A stretch of 64,000 nucleotides of DNA from NCBI GenBank assembly GCA_027325485.1, contig DAIEFN010000003.1, positions 1-64,000 of the forward strand, given 5' to 3'. A program made the position numbers and the translations under genes. The notes under the pieces were generated by a model that was not told the origin of the DNA, did no database searches, and was given only the letters and a program-made list of their open reading frames with translations. This DNA is from Candidatus Saccharimonadota bacterium (GTDB lineage Bacteria > Patescibacteriota > Saccharimonadia > Saccharimonadales > UBA4665). Positions 26,475 through 35,311 of the stretch are shown here, piece after piece; position 1 is the stretch's first letter; every line of letters begins with the position of its first letter.

Positions 26475-27751
26475 GAAGGTAGCGTACCTAGAGTAGCGTG
26501 CAGTGTAAGTACGTGGTTACCGCGCATAACGCTCAGCGTAACTTTACTTCCTGGCTGATACTGGTCAATTAACATCGTTAAATCATCCTGCTGATTAATG
26601 GCTACACCATTAACTTTCATAATGACATCGCCTGGTTTAAGACCAGCTTTAGCGGCAGCACTACCAGCCACTACGGAGGCTGATGTACTAGTAGACTTTG
26701 GTATATATGCGCCTTGAGTAACAGCTAACTTATTGGTCTTTGCGAGCGCTGGCGTCAGTAGAATGAAGTGCACGCCGAGAAATGGGCGTTCAAATTTTCC
26801 AGTCGTAATGACTGATTTAACTAAGCCCTTAACTTCATTTATGGGTATCGCAAAGCCGATGTTTTGAGAGTTGCTCGCAATTGCTGTATTAATGCCGATC
26901 ACTTGGCCGTTTAAATTAACTAATGGTCCGCCAGAGTTACCTTCGTTAATTGCAGCATCAGTCTGGAAGAGGTCGCTTAAATTTTCGCTTGTACTAGTGC
27001 TACCACTTGAAAATCCAAAGACATTGCTACCGCCGCTTGTACTAGCAGATATGTTTCTACCAAAACCAGATATGATACCGCTCGTTACGGTGTTTTGGAA
27101 CTGTCCGAGAGCATTGCCAATTGCAATGACGCCATCACCAACTTGGACTTGAGAAGAATCACCAAGTACTAATGGCGTAAGAGTCTGACCCTCAAGATTA
27201 TTGATCTTCAAAATTGCGATATCTAAGCTGTCACTAGCTGCTGTGCGCCCAACGACACTGACATTACTTAATTGGGTACCGTTAGCGAGCGTAATACTAA
27301 CTGATGTTGTACCAGCGGGGACTACGTGCCGATTAGTCAGTACTAAGCCGTTGCTCGAAATGATTATGCCCGTACCAGCAGACTGTTGCTGCACGGGTTG
27401 TGAGAAGCCAAAAAAGTTTGACGTCTGAGTTGTAGTAACGGCACTAATACTAACTACACCCGGGCTAAGTGACTTTGCGATACTGGACACTAATTTAGCA
27501 CTGTTCGTGACTAGATGTTGGCTACTGTATGTTGAAGAAGTTAATAGTTGGCCCTTAAACCCAGCTGACTCAATCAAACCACCTATAAAACCACCTATAA
27601 TTCCGAAAATTAGTACAAATACCATAAACCAAACCTGGCCACTACTAATTAGATGCCTAACTCGCACCTTTGGGAGTTTGGGTATGGTTATAGTAATGGT
27701 CTTCGCAGAACGCGTGTTTTGCGCTTTGTTATTATTTGGTTGATCGTCCAT
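26471..27751 (-). CDS. htrA: HtrA/DegP-type serine protease with PDZ domain
   Basis: 426 residues. A short cytoplasmic N-terminus precedes a membrane helix near residues 37-58. The trypsin-like domain has the catalytic triad His (LTNRHVVPAG), Asp (SDSLDIAILK) and Ser (INEGNSGGPLVN). One C-terminal PDZ domain follows (KAGLKPGDVIMKVNG). It is a membrane-anchored extracytoplasmic quality-control protease. The linker between membrane and protease is Ser/Thr-rich. The stop overlaps prmC by 4 bp. Confidence 0.95.
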   Translation of the reverse strand: MDDQPNNNKAQNTRSAKTITITIPKLPKVRVRHLISSGQVWFMVFVLIFGIIGGFIGGLIESAGFKGQLLTSSTYSSQHLVTNSAKLVSSIAKSLSPGVVSISAVTTTQTSNFFGFSQPVQQQSAGTGIIISSNGLVLTNRHVVPAGTTSVSITLANGTQLSNVSVVGRTAASDSLDIAILKINNLEGQTLTPLVLGDSSQVQVGDGVIAIGNALGQFQNTVTSGIISGFGRNISASTSGGSNVFGFSSGSTSTSENLSDLFQTDAAINEGNSGGPLVNLNGQVIGINTAIASNSQNIGFAIPINEVKGLVKSVITTGKFERPFLGVHFILLTPALAKTNKLAVTQGAYIPKSTSTSASVVAGSAAAKAGLKPGDVIMKVNGVAINQQDDLTMLIDQYQPGSKVTLSVMRGNHVLTLHATLGTLPS

Positions 27752-27782
27752 ATTTGCAGTAGTTCCTACTAACCTTAACTAG

Positions 27783-28541
27783 TTAGACCACTTTACTGCC
27801 CCAATCTGAGAAAATGATGACAACTAAAACAATTAAAAGCATCGCGACGACTATCTGCTGTTTTAGGGCCCGGTTTAGCTTGCCGTTATGATCAAGATAA
27901 TAAAGCGCTGCTATACCATAGCCAATAGACAATAAGATAATGGTTGGTTGCGACAAGACGCCGTAATACAGCAGCCAATGGCTCAGCACCCAAGCCATAG
28001 CGGCTGCAAAATAACCCCAAAGATAGCTCAGTAGCCGCGAATAACTCTCTTCGTAGGCGTCAAAGAAATGCCGGGCTGCTAAGAAGCAGATAAGACCAGT
28101 TATAAAAGTAAGTCCATATATTGGCGCAGATGAGAAAGCAAGATAGAGAGCACTTAGGCCGGCCAATTGTCCGACACCAGCTTGAATCGATATATTTAGG
28201 CCACCATTTGCTGGTTTTAAATAAATCAGCCAGGCACCGTAAGCTACAGCCCAGATTAGCTGCATCCAAGCAGTCGAGCTGTGCAGCATGAAAATAACTA
28301 CCGATATACCAACAATTAAATCGATTGCATTGGCTCTAATATTAGCCAGCCAGAAGCGTGGGCGAACCGCGAACATGCGCCATTTGCTTAAGACCACAAG
28401 GGCAACTGCTAACTGCGTAAACTGATTTTGATTCAGTCTCACTAGAGCAAATATAATCAAGGGCAAAGCCACTAGTAGTGAATTATGGGCAACTGATGAA
28501 AAGCCTTTTGTCGGCTTCAGTCGCCTCAACACGTCATCCAT
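27783..28541 (-). CDS. Polytopic membrane protein of unknown function
   Basis: 252 residues with about seven hydrophobic helices and short loops. No transporter or enzyme motif is evident. It lies divergent to lepB and upstream of htrA. I see no clue to function beyond its membrane location. Confidence 0.6.
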   Translation of the reverse strand: MDDVLRRLKPTKGFSSVAHNSLLVALPLIIFALVRLNQNQFTQLAVALVVLSKWRMFAVRPRFWLANIRANAIDLIVGISVVIFMLHSSTAWMQLIWAVAYGAWLIYLKPANGGLNISIQAGVGQLAGLSALYLAFSSAPIYGLTFITGLICFLAARHFFDAYEESYSRLLSYLWGYFAAAMAWVLSHWLLYYGVLSQPTIILLSIGYGIAALYYLDHNGKLNRALKQQIVVAMLLIVLVVIIFSDWGSKVV

Positions 28542-28631
28542 TTGCTTCTTATAGTACTACATAATACTTAAGCTGATTGCTTTAGAATTCGTTTGCTGGA
28601 AAGACGCATGCTATAGTTGAACAACATAAGC

Positions 28632-29264
28632 ATGACCTTCAAACGCCACAAACAAGCATCATCCTTCGATAGTCCGAAAGCCCCTTCACGCTGGCGTGAC
28701 GCACTGAGCTTTGTGGGCATCATTTTAATGGCTTTTGTCTTCGCACTAGCCATTACGAGTTTTGTTTTCCGCTCATATGCAGTAGATGGGCCAAGCATGG
28801 AACCAACTCTTCAGAATCAGGACAAGTTAATTATCTGGAAAGTGCCTCGCACCTGGTCTATGATTACCGGCCATCAATACGTTCCTAAGCGTGGTGATGT
28901 CATAGTCTTTAACGAAAACAATTTATCGCAATGCGATCAAACTGGAACACGTCAATTAATTAAGCGCGTTATCGGACTACCGGGAGATAAAGTAGTCATT
29001 AAAAACGGTGTCGTTACTATCTATAATCATGCTCATCCAAATGGTCTTCAGCCAGACAACACCCTAGCTTATAACAAAACACGCTTTATTCCCTACACTA
29101 ATCGTAGCGAGACCGTACAGCTAAATTCGCATCAGCTATTTGTAATGGGTGACAACCGCCAGGTTTCCTGTGATTCACGCATTTTCGGTCCAATTAACAC
29201 CTCTCAAGTCGTCGGACAGTTGGTGATTCGGATCCTGCCAATATCCAAAACTAAACTGTTCTAG
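28632..29264 (+). CDS. lepB: Signal peptidase I
   Basis: 210 residues from ATG 28632; a TTG at 28617 in frame is an alternative start. A membrane helix at about residues 22-48 precedes the catalytic Ser in VDGPSMEPTLQ and the catalytic Lys in LIKRVIGLPGDKVV. The conserved GDNRQVSCDSRIFGPI box follows. It cleaves signal peptides after Sec export, and the secreted proteins at 52-61 kb with A-x-A sites are plausible substrates. Its stop shares a CTAG palindrome with parB. Confidence 0.95.
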   Translation: MTFKRHKQASSFDSPKAPSRWRDALSFVGIILMAFVFALAITSFVFRSYAVDGPSMEPTLQNQDKLIIWKVPRTWSMITGHQYVPKRGDVIVFNENNLSQCDQTGTRQLIKRVIGLPGDKVVIKNGVVTIYNHAHPNGLQPDNTLAYNKTRFIPYTNRSETVQLNSHQLFVMGDNRQVSCDSRIFGPINTSQVVGQLVIRILPISKTKLF

Positions 29265-30130
29265 TTTCGAATAATCCGCTCAATCAAACGCTGTAGTTCA
29301 GCATCACTACTAAAGATTATTTCAAGACGTCCACCTTTTGCCATCCGTCTAATATGGACTTGGGTGTCTAATTGCTTACCTAACGCTTTTGTCTCGGCAG
29401 TTTCTAAGGAAACCCGGGCTTTAGCTTCGCGCTCATCGCGCACGCCAGCTTTAATTGATGTAACATAACGCTCGGCCTGTCGGACACTCCACCCACCAAT
29501 ACAATTCTTAAGTAATTGCCTTTGCTGCTCTGGATAATCTTTAAGTGACAATATAGAACGGGCATGACCTTCAGTGATAATTTTTTTATTCAATGCTTCA
29601 ATGGCTTCTTTTGGCAGCTGTAATAGCCTCGCCAAATTGTTCACTGTCGAAATTGCCTTACCGAGCTTTTTAGCGATTGCATCATAAGTCAAACTAAACT
29701 GCTGGTGCAGATGCTCAATACCCATAGCCTGTTCGATGGGCGTTAGATCAACTCTTTGCACGTTCTCAATCATAGCCATCTCTAGCCGTTCCAGTTCTTT
29801 AACTGTTTTAACAACAGCTGGGATAGTCTTTAGACCGGCTAGCTTAGAAGCTCTTAGTCTTCTCTCGCCGGCAATTAACAGATAGCGACCGTCTTTTATT
29901 GGCGCAACGACAATCGGCTGGATTATACCGTGCTCTTTAATGGAAGCAGCCAGTTCAGCTAGACCACTCTCATCAAAGTGCTTTCGCGGTTGATCCTTAG
30001 CCGATTCAATGACCTCAAGCGCTAATTTATGTATTTTCTCTAGGGTCTCACCTAGCATGCTGGCATCAATATCCTGCGGAATTAACGCCGCTAAACCGCT
30101 CCCTAACCCGTGTTTCTGTTTGTTAGCCAT
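29261..30130 (-). CDS. parB: Chromosome partitioning protein ParB (Spo0J)
   Basis: 289 residues. The N-terminal CTP-binding domain has IVVAPIKDGRYLLIAGERRLRASK and MIENVQRVDLTPIEQA. The helix-turn-helix is QFSLTYDAIAKKLGKAISTV, followed by a C-terminal dimerisation segment. It binds parS sites and loads SMC. No consensus parS site was found in the window. It is 50 bp downstream of parA. Confidence 0.95.
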   Translation of the reverse strand: MANKQKHGLGSGLAALIPQDIDASMLGETLEKIHKLALEVIESAKDQPRKHFDESGLAELAASIKEHGIIQPIVVAPIKDGRYLLIAGERRLRASKLAGLKTIPAVVKTVKELERLEMAMIENVQRVDLTPIEQAMGIEHLHQQFSLTYDAIAKKLGKAISTVNNLARLLQLPKEAIEALNKKIITEGHARSILSLKDYPEQQRQLLKNCIGGWSVRQAERYVTSIKAGVRDEREAKARVSLETAETKALGKQLDTQVHIRRMAKGGRLEIIFSSDAELQRLIERIIRN

Positions 30131-30182
30131 AATCTTCTATACTTCTAGATTAACTATAGCATAACCAAAATACTAGCTTTCT

Positions 30183-30947
30183 CTAGATGCCTGTGGCACG
30201 TTTATGGACTTCTTTAGCTAGTGATTGATATGCCCGCGCGCCTTTACTGTGTTTATCGTAGCCATGAATTGACTTGCCGTAACTTGGTGCTTCAGCCAGG
30301 CGAACATTGCGTGGCACAACTGTTGTAAAAACTTTTGCTCCGAAGTGATTTTCTACCTCAGACCTTACTTGTTCAGCTAGCGTATTGCGCCGATCGAACA
30401 TTGTAAGTAATACACCAAGTAATTCAATGTCTGGATTTAAGCCACTTTTTACTAGTTGCACCACTTCTAAAAGCTGACTTAGACCCTCTAAGGCGTAATA
30501 TTCGGCCTGAACTGGGATTAAAATACTGTCGGCTGCAGCTAAGGCATTGACCGTAAGCAAACTTAGGGACGGTGGACAGTCAATAATGATGTAGTCATAA
30601 TTGCTACGTTCTAAAGCTCTTCTTAAACGGTATTCTCTGTTTGCGCCATTTACTAACTCAACCTCTAAGGCAGCTAAATCCTGCCCCGTCGGCACGAGGT
30701 GAACTCCTGCCTCAACATGCAGCACAATCTGCTCAATTGGCATTGCACCAAGCATTAACTCTTTGGTTGAGGCCGTGATTAACGTCTTATTGATGCCTAA
30801 GCCACTTGTAGCATTACCCTGAGGATCAATATCTACCACTAGTACAGACTTATTTAGCTTCCGCAAATAAACAGCTAAATTAACTACTGTTGTCGTTTTA
30901 CCAACGCCACCTTTTTGATTTAAGACTGCTATTATGTGTTTTGCCAT
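30183..30947 (-). CDS. parA: Chromosome partitioning ATPase ParA (Soj)
   Basis: 254 residues. It has the deviant Walker A KGGVGKTTTVVNLA near residue 11, a DIDPQGNAT switch near 40, and Walker B-type IIIDCPPSLSLLTVNAL near 117. It forms ATP-dependent DNA-bound gradients that move ParB-parS. In operon with parB. Confidence 0.96.
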   Translation of the reverse strand: MAKHIIAVLNQKGGVGKTTTVVNLAVYLRKLNKSVLVVDIDPQGNATSGLGINKTLITASTKELMLGAMPIEQIVLHVEAGVHLVPTGQDLAALEVELVNGANREYRLRRALERSNYDYIIIDCPPSLSLLTVNALAAADSILIPVQAEYYALEGLSQLLEVVQLVKSGLNPDIELLGVLLTMFDRRNTLAEQVRSEVENHFGAKVFTTVVPRNVRLAEAPSYGKSIHGYDKHSKGARAYQSLAKEVHKRATGI

Positions 30948-31458
30948 TTGCTAATGATTAATTTTGCACTTCTCTCTAATAGTATAACCTAAAAATGTAC
31001 CTCTAAACGTTTAAGGGACGCTCTATCTTCGCTTGTAGCTCGGATCTAGCGCCCCTGTAATCGTTTTGCGCCATTACTGACGCTTTAGTTGAGTTTTTGC
31101 CTTTGGTTTTATTTATAAGGCTTGTTTTGTTGTTTTAACCAATTTTTGTTGGTACAGGACCGGTGCGAGTCTCCCAAGGCCAGGGACCATCCAATCCTAG
31201 TTAGTAGTATCTACCCTGCCTAAAGAGTAATCAAGCATTTTTTGAGTAATTTTTGCATGCGTATTGTGGTATAAAAAATGCAATGTTTTGACCCTTTGCC
31301 CGTTGACTTTTTTGCATTAAAGTCACTTTTGACGACTCGTTAACCCCTTAAGCGGTTTTGGGCTTTAGTTCAACGTTCTCAGCCCTTAGTTGAGTTTTTG
31401 ACTACAGCAAAACATGTCCCCCAAAGTTATCCACAGACAGTTTTAGAAATGCTTTCTG
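30948..31458. other. 511-bp non-coding region between parA and rplU, with a DnaA box
   Basis: No ORF of note on either strand. A perfect DnaA box TTATCCACA is at 31427-31435. AGTTGAGTTTTTG occurs twice (about 31088 and 31389), and other short A/T-rich repeats are scattered. A GC-richer patch at 31140-31200 could fold but matches no RNA family that I recognise. parA must have its promoter here. A replication-linked or small-RNA function is possible; dnaA, dnaN and gyrB are absent, so an origin is not supported. Confidence 0.4.
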
Positions 31459-31773
31459 TTATTTAGCTGAAATGATTTTTACGATTTTGATGGTCGATAA
31501 GTGCTGGCGGTGACCATGCACTTTATGAACGCGCTTTTTGGCCTTATAGCGAATCGAGGTTACTTTGTCAGCCAGCTTGTCGGCGTCGATGATATCTGCG
31601 CTAACTTTTGCGCCTTTAACGAACGGTGCACCAATGCTCGCCTCTTCACCATCTATAATTAACAGAGGCTCAAAGTCGATGCTCTTAGCGTCCTTAAGTT
31701 TTTCAACATCAAGTACGTCGCCTTCAGCAACGAGATACTGTTTTGATCCGGTAGAGATAACTGCTTTTTTCAT
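31459..31773 (-). CDS. rplU: Ribosomal protein L21
   Basis: 104 residues, full length, starting MKKAVISTGSKQYLVAEGD and ending with the KRVHKVHGHRQHLSTIKI basic region. It binds 23S rRNA domain I. Usually rpmA (L27) follows rplU, but here the downstream 500 bp is non-coding. AAGGA lies 8 nt before the ATG. Confidence 0.95.
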   Translation of the reverse strand: MKKAVISTGSKQYLVAEGDVLDVEKLKDAKSIDFEPLLIIDGEEASIGAPFVKGAKVSADIIDADKLADKVTSIRYKAKKRVHKVHGHRQHLSTIKIVKIISAK

Positions 31774-31809
31774 AATATTAGTCCTTGATGTCTTCGAAGT
31801 TACCGATAG

Positions 31810-31839
31810 ATTCTAACAGATATAAGGTGTTAGTGTCAA
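31810..31839 (-). promoter_or_regulatory. rplU promoter
   Basis: -35 TTGACA (31839-31834), 18-bp spacer, -10 TAGAAT (31815-31810). It lies between the ileS stop and the rplU start, making rplU an independent unit. Confidence 0.75.
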
Positions 31840-31862
31840 AAAGAAAGCCACGTTGCTATCTA

Positions 31863-34763
31863 TTAAGCTGCTCTCTTTAATTTAATACCTAGCTCAGCGC
31901 CTTCAATATTAACTGCTTCAGCGTAAGCCTCAGTCAATTCTTTGGCGTTTATTGTTAAGGCTAGGGTCTCTTTTTTAATTAACTCAGTCAAAGCTTCACC
32001 CTCAAAAGCCGCCATTAATTCTTGATCCTTGGTGCCAAGCTGGAGTTCAATCCGATCATCAACTTGCAGTTTTGCGTTCTTGCGAGCATTTTGGACATTA
32101 CGGATTATTTCTCGTGTTAAACCCTCGCGTTTGAGCTCGGCTGTAATGCGAAGATCCATAGCAGCTACAACCTGACCCGATCCGCTATCTAATCTAACTT
32201 TAACTTCTTTAACATTGAGCTCTTCGGCAATAATTGAGACTAGATCATCACTCATCGCAGCTTTGTTATGCACAATACTAACTGAACTTAAGGGTTGGCG
32301 AACTTTTATGCCCGCTTCAGCACGCTGCCTGAGACCTTCGTTAATGATGGCTCGAGCAGCCGACATCTCGTCTATAAGGTCTTGATCAATAGCTTGTGCT
32401 TCAGGCCATCTCAGAAGATGCACGCTCTCCCCTCCAGTCAATAAACGATAGAGCTCCTCACTTAAGAAAGGTACGAAAGGTGCTAACAGTAGCGCCAACT
32501 GAACTAATACGTAATGCAGAGTAACGTAGGCTTGGTTTTTATCCTGATCGTTTTCGGTTTTCCAGAAGCGTTTACGAGATCGACGGACATACCAGTTTGA
32601 GGCATCATCGATAAATGGCAGCACTTCCTTTAATGCGCCCGGCAAATTGTAGGCCTGCATCGAGTCGTCAATAGAACGGTTCAACTGATGCACTCTTGAA
32701 ATAATCCAACGATCAAGGATATGTGATGAGTTTGGCTGTTCAAGGTTAGTCTTAGCATCCCACTCCCACTTATCAACATCAGCATAGAGGCTAAAAAAAT
32801 CGTAGATGTTCCAAATCATGCTGAGTTTCCGGCTAATATCTGCTATATCTTTGTCAATTAGGGAGTAATCTTCGGCATTTAAGACTGGAGAGCTCAGTAA
32901 CAAAAAGCGTAGTGCGTCGGCACTATAGCGGTCCATTAGTTCGTTCGGATCCGTGAAATTGCCGTAACTCTTGCTCATTTTACGACCGTCGTTACCAGCT
33001 AAAGTACCGGTTACAATGACGTTATTAAAAGCGTTGCTATTAAATAATCCAGTCGAGATAGTGTGCAAGTAATAGAACCAGGCCCTAACTTGACCGACAT
33101 ACTCGGCGATAAAGTTGCCCGGAAAATTATGCTCAAACTTTTCGCTATTCTCGAATGGATAATGGAACTGTGCAAACGGCATGCTGCCACTCTCAAACCA
33201 ACAGTCGAGAACTTTGTCGATGCGCTCGTATTTAACACCGTCAATTGTAAAACTAATATCATCCACCCACGGGCGGTGGTAATCTTCCAGCTCAACTCCA
33301 GACAACTCTTTTAGCTCGGCGTAACTACCAACAACCTTGATCTGCTCTTTCCCGGCACCGTCTACGCCCTTCCAGACTGGCATAGCAGTAGCCCAGAAAC
33401 GATCGCGACTAATATTCCAATCTGGTGCACTTTCAACGGTTTTAGCAAAACGACCAGATTTAATATGCTCCGGAAACCAGTACACATTTTGGTTTAATTC
33501 CAGCATCTGCTCTTTTTGCGATTTAACATCTAGAAACCAGCTCGGGTGAGCGCGGTAAATTAGCTTGGTAGCACAGCGGTGACAATGCGGGTAGGCGTGC
33601 GTTATGAAATCTATTTTCCAAACCACACCACGTTTATGTAACTCTTTAGCAATTGGCCGATTAGCTTCCCAGACCTGGATGCCTTCCCATTCGCCGCTCA
33701 TATAGATTCCGTAATCATCCAAGTTAGAGACGATTGGTATATTATTTGCCTGCGCTAGCTCAAAGTCTTCCTCACCGTAAGCGGGGGCTAAATGCACTAC
33801 TCCGGTACCCTCATCAACGCTGACATAATCAGCAGCCCAAACTTGATGTGCATTTTTACCGTAATCCTCAAACAGCGGCTCGTAACTTTTGCCAATTAGC
33901 TCACTGCCCTTCAGCTGCCTAATTAATTTATACGGGAGCGTTTGGTGCTTCTCATTAGTGAGCACTCTATCTAGTAACTGTTCGGCCAAAATAAAACGTT
34001 CACCCTCTAGCTCGACTTCGGCATAGTCTAAGTTAGGATTAACAGCAGCGGCAGTATTGGCGGGTAACGTCCAGGGTGTAGTAGTCCAAGCCAAAAGATA
34101 GGTCGATTTAGTACCACTCAACTTTAACTTCACATAAACCGACGGGTCGGTGTCATCCTGGTAGGAATTATCTTGCGCGACTTCAGCCTTAGATATCGGT
34201 GTGGCATCGCGGATACAGTACAGCAGTACCTTCTCGCCTTCATATATTTTGCCTAAATCATATAGCTTCTTAAATGCCCACCAAACTGACTCCATGTAGT
34301 CTTTATCCATAGTGCGATAGGCACCCTTAAAGTCAACCCAACGCCCAATCCGCTCAATCGTAGACTCCCACTCGTTGCCAGTTACGACCATGTTTTCGCG
34401 GCAGGTTAAGATGTAGTCCTCTAGACTAATCTTAGTGCCAATATCCCGTTTGTCTTTAATGCCCAGTTTTTGTTCTGTGAAGACTTCTGCTGGTAGACCA
34501 TGACAATCCCAACCCCATACGCGCTCAACGCGTTTACCCTTCATCGTCCAATACCTAGGTACCGCATCCTTAACGATGCTGGAGAGCAAAGTGCCGTGAT
34601 GTGGAATGCCGGTTATAAAGGGCGGGCCATCATAAAAGACATAGGCATTGTCTTTAGGGCGTTCTTCTACCGAGCGTTCGAACACCTTATTTTCCTGCCA
34701 ATAGTTAACCAAGTCCTTTTCGTACTCGATTGGCTGTCTTCGACTATGCTGCTTAAACTTCAT
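31863..34763 (-). CDS. ileS: Isoleucyl-tRNA synthetase
   Basis: 966 residues from ATG 34761-34763 (MKFKQHSRRQPIEYEKD), which matches the family N-terminus. An in-frame ATG at 34808 would add 15 residues and overlaps the leader hairpin. Class I motifs are HIGH as PHHGTLLSS near residue 60 and KMSKS in GRKMSKSYGNFTDP near 588. The editing CP1 domain is present (TTTPWTLPANTAAAVNP). Long eukaryote-like architecture with a C-terminal anticodon and tail domain. It charges tRNA-Ile. Confidence 0.95.
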   Translation of the reverse strand: MKFKQHSRRQPIEYEKDLVNYWQENKVFERSVEERPKDNAYVFYDGPPFITGIPHHGTLLSSIVKDAVPRYWTMKGKRVERVWGWDCHGLPAEVFTEQKLGIKDKRDIGTKISLEDYILTCRENMVVTGNEWESTIERIGRWVDFKGAYRTMDKDYMESVWWAFKKLYDLGKIYEGEKVLLYCIRDATPISKAEVAQDNSYQDDTDPSVYVKLKLSGTKSTYLLAWTTTPWTLPANTAAAVNPNLDYAEVELEGERFILAEQLLDRVLTNEKHQTLPYKLIRQLKGSELIGKSYEPLFEDYGKNAHQVWAADYVSVDEGTGVVHLAPAYGEEDFELAQANNIPIVSNLDDYGIYMSGEWEGIQVWEANRPIAKELHKRGVVWKIDFITHAYPHCHRCATKLIYRAHPSWFLDVKSQKEQMLELNQNVYWFPEHIKSGRFAKTVESAPDWNISRDRFWATAMPVWKGVDGAGKEQIKVVGSYAELKELSGVELEDYHRPWVDDISFTIDGVKYERIDKVLDCWFESGSMPFAQFHYPFENSEKFEHNFPGNFIAEYVGQVRAWFYYLHTISTGLFNSNAFNNVIVTGTLAGNDGRKMSKSYGNFTDPNELMDRYSADALRFLLLSSPVLNAEDYSLIDKDIADISRKLSMIWNIYDFFSLYADVDKWEWDAKTNLEQPNSSHILDRWIISRVHQLNRSIDDSMQAYNLPGALKEVLPFIDDASNWYVRRSRKRFWKTENDQDKNQAYVTLHYVLVQLALLLAPFVPFLSEELYRLLTGGESVHLLRWPEAQAIDQDLIDEMSAARAIINEGLRQRAEAGIKVRQPLSSVSIVHNKAAMSDDLVSIIAEELNVKEVKVRLDSGSGQVVAAMDLRITAELKREGLTREIIRNVQNARKNAKLQVDDRIELQLGTKDQELMAAFEGEALTELIKKETLALTINAKELTEAYAEAVNIEGAELGIKLKRAA

Positions 34764-34806
34764 TTTGAAAACATGATTCCTTATAAAATAAATAAACCTC
34801 AAGGGC

Positions 34807-34995
34807 ATCGGAATCCCAAATATTTACTTTATGGGACGGTACCATCCGATTTCCTTTGAGGTCTTACTCAAAAGCGCTTAATTCATAAGGTATTTAGCCT
34901 TACTGCCGCGGGTTCTAATTCATCTAACCTTCAGTTATGATGTTTCTTCCCGATCCATTGCAGCTGATAACTGCTCAAACGGACTTTTCAAATTT
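34807..34995 (-). promoter_or_regulatory. T-box-like leader of ileS
   Basis: In transcript orientation the leader carries CGGAUGGUACCGUC (34848-34835), agreeing with the T-box consensus AGGGUGGNACCGCG at about 10 of 14 positions, including the UGGNACC core (34844-34838). AUCGGA (34850-34845) pairs with UCCGAU (34812-34807) and UCCCA with UGGGA, enclosing that core. A stem CUUUUGAG/CUCAAAGG (34874-34867, 34860-34853) precedes it. Further upstream, GCAGUU-AUC-AGCUGC is a hairpin exposing AUC, an isoleucine codon, as a possible specifier. There is no U-run after the hairpin, so translational control is more likely than termination. Uncharged tRNA-Ile would be the ligand. Confidence 0.65.
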
Positions 34996-35008
34996 ATTTT
35001 AACATCTG

Positions 35009-35284
35009 CTATAGATTTGAGCTAGCGTAGTAGTTAATTTCGTCAAGCCGAGGCAAGGCATCGTCGCCTTCCCAATGCTGAATTAAGCTCCCGTCTTCAC
35101 TCAAAACTAATAGGCTAGGATAACGCATTACACCGTAAAGTTTCGCCATTGCGATGCCATCCGGCTGATCCACGTCTAAGACTTCTAGCGTTGAGCCAGG
35201 ATACAGTCTTTTATACTCGTGAATCAGTTCTTCAATGACAATACGATGTTCCGAGCGTGGCTGATACAACACAAGCACTTTCAT
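35009..35284 (-). CDS. Thioredoxin-fold protein lacking the CxxC site
   Basis: 91 residues, beta-alpha-beta start MKVLVLYQPRSEHRIVIEEL, then LEVLDVDQPDGIAMAKLYGV and the cis-proline loop MRYPSLLVLSEDG. This is the thioredoxin/glutaredoxin fold, but the CxxC position is PRSEH and the protein has no Cys. Redox activity is therefore unlikely. It is 27 bp downstream of nrdJ on the same strand, which suggests a linked role, perhaps as a binding partner. Confidence 0.6.
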   Translation of the reverse strand: MKVLVLYQPRSEHRIVIEELIHEYKRLYPGSTLEVLDVDQPDGIAMAKLYGVMRYPSLLVLSEDGSLIQHWEGDDALPRLDEINYYASSNL

Positions 35285-35311
35285 GCTCTTAGTCTAGCAC
35301 GCTACCTCTAT

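Noticed and set aside
31140-31200. tRNA, tmRNA or SRP RNA
   Set aside because: No T-loop consensus, CCA-acceptor pairing or SRP tetraloop core could be found.
31427-31435. Replication origin
   Set aside because: There is only a single DnaA box, no dnaA/dnaN neighbours and no AT-rich DUE with box cluster, so an origin cannot be claimed.
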